This document shows positions 62,764-64,000 of a stretch of 64,000 nt of DNA, piece after piece (the stretch's first letter is position 1; every line of letters starts with the position of its first letter). The notes below the pieces were generated by a model. It was not told where the DNA came from. It ran no database searches and worked only from the letters and a program-made list of their open reading frames with translations. The position numbers were made by a program, and so were the translations under genes. The stretch is taken from assembly GCF_900106695.1 (NCBI RefSeq), contig NZ_FNMZ01000010.1:62001-126000 (forward strand), given 5' to 3'. The DNA comes from Albimonas donghaensis. Its GTDB lineage: Bacteria > Pseudomonadota > Alphaproteobacteria > Rhodobacterales > Rhodobacteraceae.

Positions 62764-64000
62764 ATGACCATGGCCACAACCTCCATCGCCGCCGAGGTCG
62801 AACGGCCCGGCGAATTCCCCCGGATCTGGGCGGAGCGGCGCCCCGACGCGCTGGCGCTGGTCAGCTCACGCGGGTCGCTGACCTGGGCGGGGCTCGAAAC
62901 CGCCATCGAGCGGCTGCGCGCCGATCTCGCGGGGCGCGGCGTCGGCCCGGGCGACCGGGTGATGATGGTCACCGAGAACTGCGCCGCCACGGCCGGGGCG
63001 CTCTGCGCGCTCAACCGGCTCGACGCCTGGACGACGCTGGTCAACGCCCGCATGTCGGCGGCCGAGGTCGACGCGCTGATCGACTTCGCCGAGCCGCGGC
63101 TGGTGCTGTTCGCCTCCGGCGATTCCCCCGCCGCCGCCGCCCATGCCGCCCGGCTGGGCGCCGCGGAATGGACCGATCCCGACCTGGGCGGGATCGCCGC
63201 CTTCGCCACCGGCGGCGACCCGAAGCCCGAACCGCTGGGCCCGGTGGGCGAGCGCGTGGCGCTGATGATGTTCACCTCGGGCACCACCGGCACCCCCAAG
63301 GGCGTGATGCTGTCCAACGCCGCCCTGATCTACCAGGCCCATTCGCAGGGACTGGCCCGCGGGCTGAACACCGCGGACGAGGTGTGGTGCATCGCGCCGC
63401 TCAGCCACATGACCGGCCTCGCCTCCAACCTTCTGGCCGCCTTCGCCTGCGGCGCCGTCCTGCGCCTTCCCGACCGGTTCGAGGCGCAGTCCACGGCCGA
63501 GGCGCTGCGCGCCGGCCAGGTCACTTTCATGGTCGCCGTCCCCCAGGCCTTCGTGCGCCTGCTCGACTGGGCCAGGGAGAACGGCGTCGACCTGCGCGAG
63601 GGCTCGCGCCTGCGCGTCCTCGGCTCGGGCGGCGCGCCGCTGGAGCCGTCGCTGCAGCGGCGCGTGAAGGCGGAGCTCGGCGTCACCGTCGGCAACGGCT
63701 ACGGCTGCTCGGAGATCGTGCCCATCGCCCGCGTCCCCCCGGGCGTGGAGACCGAGGCCAACGTGGTCGGCCAGCCCGCCCCGGAGATCGAGGTGCGCCT
63801 GGTCGGCGAGGACGGCGGGGACGTGCCCGACGGCGCGCCCGGAGAGCTCTGGGCCCGCGGCCCGGCGCGCATGATCGGCTATTTCCGCAATCCCCAAGCC
63901 ACCGCCGAGGTGATCCGGGACGGCGGCTGGCTCGCCACCGGCGACATCGCCAGCCGCGACCCCGACGGCATGATCCGCATCGTCGGGCGCAAGAAGGAGC
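62764..64000 (+). CDS. Acyl-CoA ligase (AMP-forming), C-terminus cut by window edge
   Basis: About 412 residues of an ANL-superfamily ligase are present, near 80% of a normal protein. Motifs are MFTSGTTGTPKGVMLSNAAL (A3 phosphate loop), GNGYGCSEIVP (A5), GELWARGPARMIGYFRNPQAT and the A7 ATGDIASRDPDGMIRIVGRKKE at the edge. It activates a carboxylic acid as acyl-AMP and then CoA ester, the expected entry step for the SDR/thiolase pathway. The ATG at 62764 follows GGGAGGCG; a second in-frame ATG is 6 nt later. Confidence 0.93.
   Translation, partial: MTMATTSIAAEVERPGEFPRIWAERRPDALALVSSRGSLTWAGLETAIERLRADLAGRGVGPGDRVMMVTENCAATAGALCALNRLDAWTTLVNARMSAAEVDALIDFAEPRLVLFASGDSPAAAAHAARLGAAEWTDPDLGGIAAFATGGDPKPEPLGPVGERVALMMFTSGTTGTPKGVMLSNAALIYQAHSQGLARGLNTADEVWCIAPLSHMTGLASNLLAAFACGAVLRLPDRFEAQSTAEALRAGQVTFMVAVPQAFVRLLDWARENGVDLREGSRLRVLGSGGAPLEPSLQRRVKAELGVTVGNGYGCSEIVPIARVPPGVETEANVVGQPAPEIEVRLVGEDGGDVPDGAPGELWARGPARMIGYFRNPQATAEVIRDGGWLATGDIASRDPDGMIRIVGRKKE

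Overview
The window comes from a very GC-rich alphaproteobacterium, most likely of the order Rhodobacterales. This rests on the order and style of the division/cell-wall genes, the ceramidase-family membrane protein, the many ABC and TRAP uptake operons with catabolic enzymes, and GC-saturated codon use. I cannot name a genus from the sequence alone. Almost all of the window is coding and genes are tightly packed, with many ATGA-type overlaps.

Layout: (1) 1-3783, minus strand: a hydantoinase-A-type gene running off the left edge, an amidohydrolase and a GntR/FCD regulator. (2) 3939-18163, minus strand: a dcw cluster mraZ-rsmH-ftsL-ftsI-murE-murF-mraY-murD-ftsW-murG-murC, ending in a hairpin. 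murB, ddl, ftsQ, ftsA and ftsZ, which normally follow murC in this group, are absent here. Upstream lie a six-fold 10-bp-phased TGG array (possible MraZ operator), rnpB (minus strand) and ampD. (3) 20177-32312: housekeeping and hypothetical genes, including rluB with a very long tail, a GNAT protein, tadA, a UPF0173 hydrolase, a ceramidase-like protein, gatC, gatA, a TPR protein, an MDR reductase and HxlR. (4) 32379-45551: nitronate monooxygenase, then a nitrogen-compound catabolic locus with an FAD oxidase, DUF1028 protein, amidohydrolase, polyamine/opine-type ABC importer, LysR regulator and an N-carbamoyl-D-amino-acid hydrolase, followed by a PfkB kinase and a class III aminotransferase. 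(5) 45974-57179: an organic-acid locus with MaoC hydratase, CaiB-type CoA transferase, a shortened 2-oxoglutarate-dehydrogenase E1 paralogue, an RraA-type protein, a D-2-hydroxyacid dehydrogenase, a DctPQM TRAP importer and an MFS transporter. (6) 57278-64000: tRNA-Thr, a small conserved-type protein, then an acyl-CoA locus with two SDRs, a DUF35 protein, a thiolase, an IclR regulator and an acyl-CoA ligase running off the right edge.

The two most interesting functional units are the possible D-amino-acid/hydantoin scavenging locus (33448-43024) and the E1-paralogue/RraA/hydroxyacid locus (45974-57179). The most interesting non-coding signals are the TGG array upstream of mraZ, a 27-bp hairpin plus G-rich tandem repeat between ftsW and murG, a shared 13-bp palindromic motif upstream of the SDR operon and the acyl-CoA ligase, and GC-rich hairpins placed just after the solute-binding-protein gene in both transporter operons. 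All functional names come from reading the translated sequence against remembered family features; no database search was run.
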